From contig JAGVJK010000017.1 of assembly GCA_020051155.1 (NCBI GenBank), positions 1 to 64,000 on the forward strand: a stretch of 64,000 bases of DNA, written 5' to 3'. This DNA comes from Gammaproteobacteria bacterium. Lineage in GTDB: Bacteria > Pseudomonadota > Gammaproteobacteria > UBA1113. Both the position numbers and the translations under genes were made by a program. The notes beneath the pieces were generated by a model. That model worked only from the letters and a program-made list of their open reading frames with translations. It was not told the origin of the DNA and did no database searches. Numbering within the stretch: the first letter of the stretch is position 1; every line of letters begins with the position of its first letter. Below are positions 7,681 to 18,261 of the stretch, in pieces.

Positions 7681-8634
7681 ATGTTTGGAAAGTCAGAATC
7701 TTTGCCGTCTACCTCAGAGAGTACACCTTCTGTGGCAGCGAGTAAGTACCAAATCGCTCTGGCATTTGAGGCAGAAGGTAAATTTGTTGAAGCAGTTCGT
7801 TGTTATAGTGAAGCTGAAAAAAGCATCACACCTGAAGAGAGAAATACCATCCCTCTAATGTCGAGCATATCCGTTAAGATCTCTAAAGCAATGGCAAGAA
7901 TTGGAAAAAGCCAAAAGCCTCATGGAGATTATCGATTTTTTATATATCTTGGTAATTATTATCATGGGCATTCAAATTTAGAGATGGCACTTCATTATTA
8001 TAAACAGGGCCGTAAAATAGCGCCCAGAAATGCCTCTATCATGTTTAACATATCGCTGTGTGTTAGTTCAGAGTTAGCAATAAGTTGGCGTATATTAGCT
8101 GCACTTCATGGTCATCAGCGCGCAATAAAAAATATAGATAATAATTGCCTTGGAAAAACGCCAGAGATGGTTGCAAAAGAGCATTTATTCTCATTGACAC
8201 GAATAAAACCTATTAACTTTTGGACTTATGTTGATAAACAAATATCAAATAAAGTTTGTGCGATAGAACAAGCTAAAGAGGTGGTGCGTCGTTTAGCAGA
8301 GGGGGCCGATCTTAATGCTCCTCTTCAGACTTCAACGGCAGAAGAGCTTCCTTTGTTTGCAATGATTTCCTATGGCGAGACTCAATTAGCTCAACAATTG
8401 ATTGCAGCAGGAGCCGATTGTGCAGCCGTCACTAGTAACGGCGAGACAGCATTACATTTAGCAGTGAGACATGGCTTGCCAGAGTTAGTGCCGTTATTGC
8501 TTGCACGTGGTTTGTATTTGGGTACTAAAAATGCAGATGGCAAGACAGCGCAAGAACTTGACGTACCAGGTGCCTCAAGCCTTAACTTCGTGCCAAGCTC
8601 TACAACTATTAGAATGAAGCCAGGTAGTCAGTAG
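7681..8634 (+). CDS. TPR and ankyrin-repeat protein (candidate secreted effector)
   Basis: A 317-residue protein. TPR-like helices lie at about 20-50 (YQIALAFEAEGKFVEAVRCY) and 83-115 (FIYLGNYYHGHSNLEMALHY). Ankyrin repeats lie at about 225-298 (LPLFAMISYGETQLAQQLI, then GETALHLAVRHGLPELVPLL and a third beginning NADGKTAQEL). The ribosome site is GAGGAG 8 nt before the ATG. There is no signal peptide. The PmrA-like box upstream places it with genes co-regulated with type IV secretion in related bacteria, so it is the best-supported effector candidate after the U-box protein. It ends before a strong hairpin. The precise role is unknown. Confidence 0.75.
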   Translation: MFGKSESLPSTSESTPSVAASKYQIALAFEAEGKFVEAVRCYSEAEKSITPEERNTIPLMSSISVKISKAMARIGKSQKPHGDYRFFIYLGNYYHGHSNLEMALHYYKQGRKIAPRNASIMFNISLCVSSELAISWRILAALHGHQRAIKNIDNNCLGKTPEMVAKEHLFSLTRIKPINFWTYVDKQISNKVCAIEQAKEVVRRLAEGADLNAPLQTSTAEELPLFAMISYGETQLAQQLIAAGADCAAVTSNGETALHLAVRHGLPELVPLLLARGLYLGTKNADGKTAQELDVPGASSLNFVPSSTTIRMKPGSQ

Positions 8635-8758
8635 CGAAACAGCATTTTAGGCTGACTGGTTGAACTAGAGAGAGAGTCGCTGCAGCTTGCTGTAGTATCT
8701 AGAGTACTCGCTATTTCTTGAGAAGCTAATGTCATTGTCAAAAGAGTTATTGATTAAC

Positions 8759-8784
8759 CTAGGAGAGCAGCTTGGCTCTCCTAG
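8759..8784. terminator. Bidirectional hairpin between convergent genes
   Basis: CTAGGAGAGC (8759-8768) and GCTCTCCTAG (8775-8784) form a perfect 10-bp stem with a 6-nt loop, 15 nt downstream of the giant gene and 125 nt after the TPR-ankyrin gene. T-tracts are weak on both sides, but the position between two converging genes supports a shared terminator. The rest of 8635-8799 shows nothing else. Confidence 0.6.
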
Positions 8785-8799
8785 ATTAATATTATCTAC

Positions 8800-11700
8800 T
8801 CACGCAGCAGGTGTAGGCAAAGCCTTCTCTTTTTGCTGAGAGTTGATAACGTCAGGTTCTGAGTTATTCTCTGGGTTAGTGCCGCGGATTTCAGAACTTT
8901 GTTTAGAGGCGCCTTCAAAAAACTTTGTTGTTGGAGGTGAAGCATCAGGGTTTTTATCTTTCAATTTATTTTCTTTAACCATGGTGTTTATTGAAATAAC
9001 ACCTTGAATAAGCTCAGAGAGCATTCCCCTGTTATTTTCTTGCATAATGGTCATAAATCCATTGATACCTGCGGAAATTTCCTTTTGAGCATTTACCAAA
9101 TGGATTTGCAACTCTTTCAACCCTTCTGCCTGTTGAGAAAGCAGTTTCATTAACTCAGCGTGCATAGCCTCGGCAGAAATCATAAATTGCTTGCCGATAA
9201 ACTCGTCTTGTGGAGCGAACTCTGCAATTTCTAGCTTTTCAATTCTAGCACGCAATGATTTAAGATCATCCATTATAATTTCTTTACTGAAAGCTAGATC
9301 TTCTTTATCTAGGGTTTTGTCTCTTATTAATTCTTTTGCTTCAGCTTTAATTTTTTCTATCTCATCTTTTAATTCCTTTATTCTTGTAGCTGCTCTATCT
9401 CGCATTAAGCTTGCAACTTCCATAGTTTCAGCAAGATACTTAGAAAACAACTCTACAGCAGTTTTTTGTATTTGCTGATTTTGAGCCATGGCCTCAGAAT
9501 TTTGCTTACCAAATGCAGCTACTGCATCGCTGGCTCTCTGAGCGATAGAATTTGCAATGTCTAACATTTTTTGTTGTGTTTCTGCATTAATTCTAAAAGC
9601 GGTGAGAATGGTATTAAATGCTTGAACTCCAAGATAGCCATCTTCAGATAACTTTCCTGATTTTAATGCTCGGGTTGCGGGATCTAGATCTTTATCTCCC
9701 CAGTGTTCCATGATAATCCCAAAGTTAGGAGAATCTAAAAATCCTCTCAAACCTTCAGGTATAGCAGTAAGTCCAGAAGTAATAGTGGTTATTATATTTA
9801 TTTTCTTTTCAGCTGACATATTAAGTTCCTCTTTTTTTAAGTTAAAATAATTTATAAAGGCTCCTTTAAGCAGAGTCTTTACATTCTTATCATTGATGGT
9901 AACCCCCATCTCCCTTAATAGAGATAGAGCTCTCTTATAACCAAGCATTAGTTGCTTGATAGATTTTAAAAAAATAATTTCTGTTTTGTTTAATAAGTAT
10001 TTTACATATTCCTCCTCAGTTTTAAAGTGGATATTTATAGATTTATTGAAATACGCGATGTCCAAGGTCATGAATGTTGCAATCACATATCTGATCATAG
10101 TGGCACTTGCTTGCAAGCGCTTTTTATAATAATCAATGTTGCTCTTAGCAGTGATGCATTCAATATTGGAAAGTTCTTTTTGGGCATCGACTAAGAAATT
10201 TTGAAATTTTATTTGACATCGATAAGACCATGCATTCAATCCATTGGCCATTGCTAAGCGACCGATGTCGTAGACAATAGGTTTCCAATGGTGGCCAGTA
10301 TGGACTGAGTGGCTTGGAATGTTTGTAGGTACAGGCGGTTTGTCTTTCTGTAAAGAAGTCGTTAAATTTTTTAATACGGTGGAAGGAGCCACTATGGGCC
10401 CCACTTTTTGTGAGTCATGTCCGTGTATGTGTGTCGAATCTACATCGGGAGGAGTTGCCTCTCCATCAGGAGCTGGAGTGTCATCACCCGGTGTAATGAT
10501 TACCCGAGCTCCAGCATGTTCTGTCAACTTTAGCAGCTTATTACCTCCTTGCTTAGCGCCAAAGGACACAGCGTTGATAAGAGCAGCTTGGCTCAGCATG
10601 GCAATTCTTTCAAATTCATTAACAATATTATTGGAAGAAAAGTCTGCAATTTGTTTTAGAAAGTCTTCTCTTTCTAAAAAGTAGTCAGTCTTTAAGGATT
10701 TGGCATAGCTCAAATAATACTTAATCACTAGTTTTTTATATGGCATTAAATCTTGAGGACAATTTAGATTGTCTAATTGATAACTTTTGATGTTGTAATC
10801 GTCATCCTTTAACTGCCACTCAGTTTCGTGGTTTTTGGGGGTTCTTAAATAATGGTTAACAAATCTAACCATATCAATGGATCCATCTTCCTTTAATAGG
10901 CCGTGAAGTTTCAACCAAGTGCAGATATCTTCTATTTTTCCAGAGGGTATTTCAGTTCGATGGGTAAGAATTTTACTGAATGTCAAAAATTCTTTGTTAT
11001 AATCATCTAATATTTGTATTAAATTTTCATAGAACTTTTCTCTTTCTTGTTGGCTGAGCGAAGAAAATCCATGAAGTCCAGACTGTTTGTCTAGTATGAG
11101 AGCCTCCACTTTTTTGAAAAATAAAGTTTGATGTGTATTAAGCCCAAGGTGATGATCACAAGCAAATAATAGATTAAGTCCGGCGGTAAGAGCGGGCCGG
11201 TCAAACAAGACACTGACTTCATCTTTTAAATGTTTTTCTACTTTTGATCTTGTAGAGGAGACTATTTTATTTCTAACCGCGGTTAAAGATTTTTGACTTG
11301 CTTCCGTTACAATAGCTTCTGCAGCATCAAATCCAAATTTTTTCAATGCTCTGACAATGGCTTTTACATTGAGAAGCGCAATATCATCAGAGCTAGCAGC
11401 TATTAGTGTTTTCGTCGTATGTTGCGTAGCGTGGGCTGTATGTTGGACAGCGCTCATGTAAGAAAAACCGGCCATGGAGAAACTTAAAGCGACACTTAAT
11501 GCTTTCTGCCAAATATACGTACTGAGCTCAAATTCTCTAGTAGACAGTGTCGTTACAATACGAAGTAGATCGCCTAAGGCTTCACCGCCAAAGGCTAAAG
11601 CAAAGTTAATACCGGCACCGGCGGTAAACCCTGCTATTGCAAGACAAGCGGCAGTTTCTAAAAGACACAGTGTGGTTAAAAACACTAAGCTTTTCCACGG

Positions 11701-14700
11701 GAGTGGATTTTTTTCCAAGGTCTCATAAAGATAAAAATATCCATTTCTTAAAAAATCTTCTTGAAAGTCTTTGGACTGGCTAATGTTCATTAATTCTTTT
11801 TGAATCGGTTTGTAACGCAATGTTAAATCTTGTTTGAGTCGATCAGCGGCTTCTAATACAACCTTGCCTTCTTCATTGCTAATATTACCAATAGTTAAAA
11901 CAGCTTGGTGGTGTTGCTCAATGGCTAAATTTAGCAATCCATAGGCTTCTTTTTTATTTTCTGTAACAAAAGCCAATTCAACAGGTGTTTTTATATCAGT
12001 CAAAATAGTGTCGGCACATTTTTGTGAAATCTTAGAAATAAAAAGTGTTGCTTGAGGTTGGCGAACCATGGCATCTTCCGCCGGCTGCTCTTTTTTTATT
12101 GCAACTAAATCTTTTAATAACTCTCCTGCTTGTTGGATAGAAAGACTCTTGAGGATTAAAGTGCCATTCTGTTGGATGGAATCAATAGAAAATGGTGAAT
12201 GGCTTAGCTTCCCATCAGGTCCTTTTAGAACGATGTTGTGAGTTTTTTCCATCACCTTCATCAAACTAGTTTTATTAATCTCTATGAGATGTAGGTCAAC
12301 TGTTTGCTCCAGCTGGTTTTCAATCTGAGGCAAGAGAGATAAAGCTTGAGTTAAGGTTAATGTTTTTGCTGTCAAACTTATTAAAATTTCCTCATACTGT
12401 TCGTTATGTTTCATGCGATCCAGTAATTTACGACCTTTTTCTGCAGTTCTTTTTGTGCCATTACATAGAAAATCTCCCATCTTAGAAAAAGCTTTGTCAG
12501 CAGCCTGCGCCCATCGTTCTAAGGTTTCAAGAGTGCCAACAGTTTTTCTTTTTTCTTCAGCATTCTCTTCCGCGGCTTGTGCTGTTATAGATTGTGTTTC
12601 TGCAGCCTGCTCCTCTATAGGTTGTTCTTCAACTGCATTTCCTGAGTTATCCGCTGCAGGTTGGGCGGCAGGTTCCTCTTGATTGTATTTTGACGGACGA
12701 TTGATCGGTAGCAGAGCTTTGCAGGCTAAAGCACCACCTAATTTCTCACTGTCAAAGGAAATAGTCATTGATACATTATCAGGCAACTTATCAATAGTAT
12801 TTTCTAACTGAGAATTAGTTGTTCCATCTTTATTAGTTTTGAAATGTCGAAACACAATTTGCAGATTTTTATTATCAGGTGTTATCTGAGCATTTCGTCG
12901 TGTAAGTTCTTTTAGTGCTCTAGTTTTTCCTAATCTTTCATTGCGTTCAACAACAATGCCTTCTTGAAGCCATTGCAGCTCAATGGGTCTCTGTGCTTGC
13001 TCAATTTGCACAATAGATTGAGTCATAGAGTTTAATAATGTTTGATAGGCGGTCAGTCGTTGTTCTAGTTGGCGCATTAACACCATGTCACTAGCAGACT
13101 TTTCCGTTTTATTTTTTAAAGATGAATAAAGTTCTAAATCTTGACGTTGAACCCCATTGCTTAATACCGTGTATGCTTTGGTGAGAATATTTTTAGCTTC
13201 TTTTTTATAGTGAGGTCCTTTTAATTTAATAATCGCATACGCCATATGATAAAACGCGTTATAAGAAAAAATCTCATCTTGTGCAACGGCTTTTTTATAA
13301 GCTTCAATCGCTTTCTCATATAAATAGCGAGCCCATGGTTTTTGTAATAGCGAATTTGCTTTATGTAATAATGAGTTACCTAATCTAATATAATAAGCTG
13401 GGTTTTTTATGATGGTATCGTTTTTATAGTCGCTGATAGCGGTGCTTTTAAATAATTGAAACTCTACTAGCACTTCAGCTTCTGACTTTGTTTCTAGATC
13501 GCGAGACTCAAACCATAAACCCCATTGCTCTTCTAAGGCAGCTCGTTTAGCTTCAATGAATTTTGCTTGGTAGAATTTTTTTGCCCAAGATTTTTGGGAA
13601 AGACCGCGGTCATGATCGTCTAATACCTTTATTAGCTCTAGGTAGTTTTCAAACAACGTGTTCATTTTATTGATTAATGGCAGCTCATGCTCTTCCATAT
13701 AGGATAAAGCATCTTCTTCTTTTTTATCTCGCAGCTTAGCAAAGCTGTCAAAGCTTCCGTCAATCTGATTTAACTCATCATCACTTAAAGCGAAAGAGTT
13801 GATAACATCTTCTTTGTTAACGATAGATTGCGCGGTTCCAGGTTCGCCACAGCTACCGCCGCGTCCATAGACTTGCGTATCTCCCCGTGAACTCTCCGAT
13901 AAAAAAGTCATGATGGCATGGATTCCACCATGAGCAACAACGTTGTTGTTTAATTTCGGATGTACGCCACGTCCTGCTAAAGGCGTCGAGATAATAATCG
14001 TGTTGCCGTCGAGTGGGTAATTTAAAAAATCTCCTTGTGAGCTTTGATCATCGACATATAAAAAACGTTTGCCAGTAAATGCATTTTCTTTTTTTAATAG
14101 ATCATTCATTTCCTCAGCGGCTTCAATGGTTTCGCAAACAATGAGTGACACCCGCCCTTTTTCTGCTTCTTGAATCGCTGTGCGTCTCACTTCTTTTGAC
14201 CAGTTTTTTTTATCTTCGCAAACTTTTCCAGGTAGGATGGTGAGTCGACTGGGCATAAAGGTAGGTATTTCTATGAGTTCAGCTTCGAATGCTTTTTTGA
14301 GTAATGTTTGAAAAGCAGGAGAACCCAAAGTTCCAGACATGCCAATCACACCCTCGCGATACTTTTTATAAAGGCCCATCTTAGTACTAAAGTTAGTGGT
14401 AATGTTTAACGTGGTGACAGGTAGCCCTTCTTTTATCTGCACCATTTGCTGTAGACCTCGACTCCATGAAGTTCCTCGTTGTCTAACACCAGTGTCGAGG
14501 TTGGTGGGTGCAATAATTTTTTTGCCTTCATGTTCTTCAATTGTGTAATGTTTCTTTTCAAAACAATCATAGAGAGCACATATAGCACTTTGTACCCAAG
14601 CATTTTTTTGATGGGTGACAAATTCTGTTAAGTGATTAGGAATTTTCATGCATTGCTCTTTGCCTTCTAAGAGCTTATCAACAAAAGCAAGCAAAGACTC

Positions 14701-17700
14701 TTGGATAACAGCACGACGAATTAATGGGTCAATATTTTTTGTTACATCATGATCAAGATTGTTTAATTCCTTCCAAATAAGCATCATTAGGGGCGTTAAT
14801 GCATCCATATGTGGCATTGACTCAGCTAGCATCGCAAATTTTGTGTTTTCATCAATCGTGAAATTATCAACTTCGTCGATGATGAGTGTATCAAAGCCAC
14901 GGTCACCTCGTGTACCTAGGCCACGATATTGATCTCTTAATATATCAAATTGAAAGTTATCGGCAGAACCGCAGACAATGGGATTTTTATAAGCGGGTTT
15001 TAACCCTTTTTTATAATGTTTATCTTCATTGCTATCAACGGTTAAATCGCCCCATGTGGCATAGAAATTAGAAAAGGATTTCGCATCTCGAGTGGCCAGA
15101 GGCGCTGAACTGGTGGCGGCATCGACGGTTTTCTCATCGTATAACGAACGCGCTCTTGCTAGCATAGCGGTTATTAAAGACTTACCTTCGCCCATAGTAA
15201 TTTGTGCAAAAATATTTTCTTTGTTGGTGGTGCAACGCAAAATGAGAACAACTGCTAATAATTGTGTGCGGTGTGGTGAATAGCCAAAGGTTAAAATGCA
15301 CACACGGATTAACACGGCTAAAAATTCTGATAATAAGTCGTCGTGGTCAATAATATTTAAGTTGCTTTTTTTAATATGACGCTCCCAGTCTTGAATATCA
15401 CTTTCTGTCCAAGCGTAGATCGGTGATGAACGTTCAAAACCTGAGAGCAAAGGAACTTGTAGTAAATTTTGAAAAGAAGACTCACCCTTTTCTATCATAT
15501 TTTTCACCCTATCTCCTTGTAAAAGGCGCATCAAGGCAGGGTTATTTTTGTTTATTTTAGAAAGCCTCATTTCATCCAGTAATGTTTTATAGCTTTTTTC
15601 TGCGGTATCTCTTACTAATAATTGTGTGGGGTTCACCACGAGATGTGCGGGTACTGCTATGATGTCTTGCTCTTCTAGGAGATGGGGTTGAGGCATAGCG
15701 GCGATCACCACAGGTGAAGTCATATTAAGAATGTTTTTTTGTAAAATAGAAAGACATTTTTTTGAAACTTTTTCATCTTGCTTATAAACACCTTCCATTA
15801 TTTTATCCAGAGCATATTCAGGAAGTGGTTGAAACTCAAGGATAGCCTCTAGCAATTTGACAACATGACGATTAAGCTCAGAATATCGCGAAAGTTCCTC
15901 GGCTAGCATTTCGATGAAATTATCAGAGAGCGGCCACTTTCTTTTTACCATAGATTGGATTAATTGAATAGCCGTAGATTTAAACTCGTCGTTAGAGAGC
16001 AGCTCAAAAATGCGCTGCATCATATTGTCAGTTAATGGGGCTTCGGCAATCTGCAAATAATCAGAAAAAACGCGCAAAGCATCTTCTTCGATAATTTCAG
16101 TATTGGATTGGCAAGCTGATAATAAATAATCGAGCAATGATTCTGACAACAAAAGCGAAGAATGATGTTTAAGAGTCACGCCCACTATTTTCATGAAATA
16201 AGGATGACTCCAGTGCTGATGGTCTTTAGTTAAGTTAATAAACAGAGTTTCAATAAATGATCTGGGAAACATCATGCCTTTTTCGGCTGCCTTACCAAAG
16301 ATTAAAAGAAGATTTTTTCTAATGGCATCGGAATTTTCTGGCGTTTTAATCAAAAGCTCAAGCAAGTGATGCATAAAATGAGCAGCATAGGGTTGTTGAT
16401 TGATATCTTGCAGTGAGTCAATGAGTGAGCTTGTGAAAAAACAAATGGCTTTTACTAACTTTGGATTTGCGAGGTGGGCCGCTAACTGCTCCAATAGAGG
16501 CAGCGTGCCTATGAGCTCATTATGATGGTGTGCGGAAAAACCTAGCAAGCTTAGTAGAAGCTTTTTTGTGTTGCTATCAGGATTATTTAAACTTTGTTGT
16601 ATTAAATAATGGATGATGGCTGGCGATAATTTCTGACCATTTTCTGCAGCTTGTCGCAAGATCAGCAATGCTTGATAAACGGTTTTATCATTCCTTTCTT
16701 GATGAGTCGCTATTTCTTCAATTGCGCTGAGAAGATGCGGCGGCAGTGGATGGTCGTGTTGTACGGCGGCTAAATAAGCAGCCATTTCACCGATGCAAAA
16801 CGGTTGTTTTAAAAGATGATAAACATCACCTGTTAAGTGTACCCACAAGCCATGCGCTTTATATCGAACAGCATCTTCTGCGCATTCTGAATCAGCTAAT
16901 TGCTTTAAAGATTCACACCATCTCTCCTCCATCGCAAGAACTGAGCTGTTAGGCAGATTTAAATGATTGATTAAGGCTTTCAGTGCATGTAATTGTTGGC
17001 GATGCAGTGCGTGAGCAATGGGCTTTTTAAACGTACTAATCTGACCTAAGGCTTGTTTTTGTAACAGAGCTTTCACCGTCATGAGTGCATTGGTTCTTAT
17101 TTTAAATTCTTTGTCTTCCAGGGCTTCTTGCAATACTTTCCATAGAGTATTTTTTTCTGGAAAATACCGTTGTTTATTAATAACAGCATGACGAATAATT
17201 TGAAACGTTTTTACTCTTGCATTTTCCTCAAGTGCCTTTTCCTCCGCACGATGAAGGGTATATCGTTGTTGAACTTCTGATAAGCGGTATTTTAACTTAA
17301 CATGGCCTTTTATCGCCTTCAACTCCCCTACTGTTCCCTTGAAAGAAGATAAGCCTGGACCTTTCGCAGGGTATTCTACGATCGTACGGGTTTTATATCC
17401 TGACGATATGTTTATAGCAAACAATGCGTTTTCTAGCACGCTTAAATCATCTGCAGAAAGTAATTGGGGTTTTGGTAATTTTGTTTTTGCTAACAAAACA
17501 ACGGCCATGACCTCATGATAATACTCTGTCGGACGTAACGTGTGCAGCGCTTTAATACCGCGAAGAAATAATTTCTCGGCTTGTTCAGGTAATTGGGTTT
17601 GGCCATTATTAATGGCGTGCCCTAACGCTAATAATACATAGGGAAGATTTTTAAAACGATGGGTTCCTAAATCTAAACTTAATTCATTCAGCAAGATTTG

Positions 17701-18174
17701 AATGGCTTCCGAAGGTAATCGCCACTGATGTTCTGCCAAATAACCAAGAATGCGAAAAGAAAGTGTGGCACATTTATTTCGCTCGGGTTGCTTAATCAGT
17801 ATACGGCCATGATTATATTGTGCATATTCGAGAAGCTGCCGTAATTGAGCTTGTGTAATAGTTTGTGCTGTTGTACTGCCTCGAGCATGTCGCAGTAAAT
17901 TTTTTAAAAAAGACAATGGACGTAACTGGTCTAAAAAGCTAACGCTATTTTTTGAATGTGGTAACTCGGGCAAGTTAGTTAAGGATTTTCCTAGTTTTGG
18001 TGCAGACACTTGCTCACTAAAATTTGCAGAAAGAACATGAGCTTCGGTGGTTACATGCTTTGATTCCACAGCGGATTTCATTTGCTGCGCTTGCTGGGTA
18101 ACACGTAGTGTTACCCCCGTGGGTATGGCGGTTTTTTTATGAACTTTTGACGCAATGTTTTCTTCGTTGCTCAT
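8800..18174 (-). CDS. Giant 3,124-residue protein with a SecA-type DEAD motor domain
   Basis: Order of parts: helical HEAT-like repeats (about 120-850); a SecA-like ATPase (about 930-1470); TPR-like helices (about 1640-1740); an Ala/Glu-rich linker (about 1830-1880); one or two hydrophobic segments (about 2160-2240); and a coiled coil near 2925-2985. The motor is complete: Walker A MGEGKS (Lys998), FDILRDQ, Walker B DEVD (1100-1103) followed by NFTIDE, TNFSTKMGLYKKY, GMSGTL, AGRG (1400-1403), and RGDTQVYGRGG ending GEPGTA. Each has its counterpart in SecA (GEGKT, FDYLRDN, DEVD, GMTGTA, MAGRGTD, R.D.Q..GR.G). True SecA is about 900 residues and has no HEAT arm, so this is not the housekeeping translocase. 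No signal peptide is seen. It is transcribed alone. It may be a secreted host-directed motor or a cell-envelope machine; both are guesses. Confidence 0.85.
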   Translation of the reverse strand: MSNEENIASKVHKKTAIPTGVTLRVTQQAQQMKSAVESKHVTTEAHVLSANFSEQVSAPKLGKSLTNLPELPHSKNSVSFLDQLRPLSFLKNLLRHARGSTTAQTITQAQLRQLLEYAQYNHGRILIKQPERNKCATLSFRILGYLAEHQWRLPSEAIQILLNELSLDLGTHRFKNLPYVLLALGHAINNGQTQLPEQAEKLFLRGIKALHTLRPTEYYHEVMAVVLLAKTKLPKPQLLSADDLSVLENALFAINISSGYKTRTIVEYPAKGPGLSSFKGTVGELKAIKGHVKLKYRLSEVQQRYTLHRAEEKALEENARVKTFQIIRHAVINKQRYFPEKNTLWKVLQEALEDKEFKIRTNALMTVKALLQKQALGQISTFKKPIAHALHRQQLHALKALINHLNLPNSSVLAMEERWCESLKQLADSECAEDAVRYKAHGLWVHLTGDVYHLLKQPFCIGEMAAYLAAVQHDHPLPPHLLSAIEEIATHQERNDKTVYQALLILRQAAENGQKLSPAIIHYLIQQSLNNPDSNTKKLLLSLLGFSAHHHNELIGTLPLLEQLAAHLANPKLVKAICFFTSSLIDSLQDINQQPYAAHFMHHLLELLIKTPENSDAIRKNLLLIFGKAAEKGMMFPRSFIETLFINLTKDHQHWSHPYFMKIVGVTLKHHSSLLLSESLLDYLLSACQSNTEIIEEDALRVFSDYLQIAEAPLTDNMMQRIFELLSNDEFKSTAIQLIQSMVKRKWPLSDNFIEMLAEELSRYSELNRHVVKLLEAILEFQPLPEYALDKIMEGVYKQDEKVSKKCLSILQKNILNMTSPVVIAAMPQPHLLEEQDIIAVPAHLVVNPTQLLVRDTAEKSYKTLLDEMRLSKINKNNPALMRLLQGDRVKNMIEKGESSFQNLLQVPLLSGFERSSPIYAWTESDIQDWERHIKKSNLNIIDHDDLLSEFLAVLIRVCILTFGYSPHRTQLLAVVLILRCTTNKENIFAQITMGEGKSLITAMLARARSLYDEKTVDAATSSAPLATRDAKSFSNFYATWGDLTVDSNEDKHYKKGLKPAYKNPIVCGSADNFQFDILRDQYRGLGTRGDRGFDTLIIDEVDNFTIDENTKFAMLAESMPHMDALTPLMMLIWKELNNLDHDVTKNIDPLIRRAVIQESLLAFVDKLLEGKEQCMKIPNHLTEFVTHQKNAWVQSAICALYDCFEKKHYTIEEHEGKKIIAPTNLDTGVRQRGTSWSRGLQQMVQIKEGLPVTTLNITTNFSTKMGLYKKYREGVIGMSGTLGSPAFQTLLKKAFEAELIEIPTFMPSRLTILPGKVCEDKKNWSKEVRRTAIQEAEKGRVSLIVCETIEAAEEMNDLLKKENAFTGKRFLYVDDQSSQGDFLNYPLDGNTIIISTPLAGRGVHPKLNNNVVAHGGIHAIMTFLSESSRGDTQVYGRGGSCGEPGTAQSIVNKEDVINSFALSDDELNQIDGSFDSFAKLRDKKEEDALSYMEEHELPLINKMNTLFENYLELIKVLDDHDRGLSQKSWAKKFYQAKFIEAKRAALEEQWGLWFESRDLETKSEAEVLVEFQLFKSTAISDYKNDTIIKNPAYYIRLGNSLLHKANSLLQKPWARYLYEKAIEAYKKAVAQDEIFSYNAFYHMAYAIIKLKGPHYKKEAKNILTKAYTVLSNGVQRQDLELYSSLKNKTEKSASDMVLMRQLEQRLTAYQTLLNSMTQSIVQIEQAQRPIELQWLQEGIVVERNERLGKTRALKELTRRNAQITPDNKNLQIVFRHFKTNKDGTTNSQLENTIDKLPDNVSMTISFDSEKLGGALACKALLPINRPSKYNQEEPAAQPAADNSGNAVEEQPIEEQAAETQSITAQAAEENAEEKRKTVGTLETLERWAQAADKAFSKMGDFLCNGTKRTAEKGRKLLDRMKHNEQYEEILISLTAKTLTLTQALSLLPQIENQLEQTVDLHLIEINKTSLMKVMEKTHNIVLKGPDGKLSHSPFSIDSIQQNGTLILKSLSIQQAGELLKDLVAIKKEQPAEDAMVRQPQATLFISKISQKCADTILTDIKTPVELAFVTENKKEAYGLLNLAIEQHHQAVLTIGNISNEEGKVVLEAADRLKQDLTLRYKPIQKELMNISQSKDFQEDFLRNGYFYLYETLEKNPLPWKSLVFLTTLCLLETAACLAIAGFTAGAGINFALAFGGEALGDLLRIVTTLSTREFELSTYIWQKALSVALSFSMAGFSYMSAVQHTAHATQHTTKTLIAASSDDIALLNVKAIVRALKKFGFDAAEAIVTEASQKSLTAVRNKIVSSTRSKVEKHLKDEVSVLFDRPALTAGLNLLFACDHHLGLNTHQTLFFKKVEALILDKQSGLHGFSSLSQQEREKFYENLIQILDDYNKEFLTFSKILTHRTEIPSGKIEDICTWLKLHGLLKEDGSIDMVRFVNHYLRTPKNHETEWQLKDDDYNIKSYQLDNLNCPQDLMPYKKLVIKYYLSYAKSLKTDYFLEREDFLKQIADFSSNNIVNEFERIAMLSQAALINAVSFGAKQGGNKLLKLTEHAGARVIITPGDDTPAPDGEATPPDVDSTHIHGHDSQKVGPIVAPSTVLKNLTTSLQKDKPPVPTNIPSHSVHTGHHWKPIVYDIGRLAMANGLNAWSYRCQIKFQNFLVDAQKELSNIECITAKSNIDYYKKRLQASATMIRYVIATFMTLDIAYFNKSINIHFKTEEEYVKYLLNKTEIIFLKSIKQLMLGYKRALSLLREMGVTINDKNVKTLLKGAFINYFNLKKEELNMSAEKKINIITTITSGLTAIPEGLRGFLDSPNFGIIMEHWGDKDLDPATRALKSGKLSEDGYLGVQAFNTILTAFRINAETQQKMLDIANSIAQRASDAVAAFGKQNSEAMAQNQQIQKTAVELFSKYLAETMEVASLMRDRAATRIKELKDEIEKIKAEAKELIRDKTLDKEDLAFSKEIIMDDLKSLRARIEKLEIAEFAPQDEFIGKQFMISAEAMHAELMKLLSQQAEGLKELQIHLVNAQKEISAGINGFMTIMQENNRGMLSELIQGVISINTMVKENKLKDKNPDASPPTTKFFEGASKQSSEIRGTNPENNSEPDVINSQQKEKALPTPAA

Positions 18175-18244
18175 TGTTTTCTCACGTAAATCTCGATCAA
18201 CATCAGATTTTTTTGCATCTTAGATAGTTTCTTTATCGCTCAAC

Positions 18245-18261
18245 ACCGGGAAAACCCCGGT
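18245..18261. terminator. Short GC-rich hairpin between arginase and the giant gene
   Basis: ACCGGG (18245-18250) and CCCGGT (18256-18261) pair around AAAAC. It lies 110 nt after the arginase stop and 71 nt before the giant gene start, both on the minus strand. A T-tract follows only on the plus strand (ATTTTGG). It may be a weak terminator or a 5'-leader hairpin of the giant gene. Confidence 0.3.

Noticed and set aside
8800..18174. Assigning the giant gene as the housekeeping secA
   Set aside because: It is 3.4 times too long, the motor is embedded mid-protein, and the typical SecA C-terminal tail is not seen.
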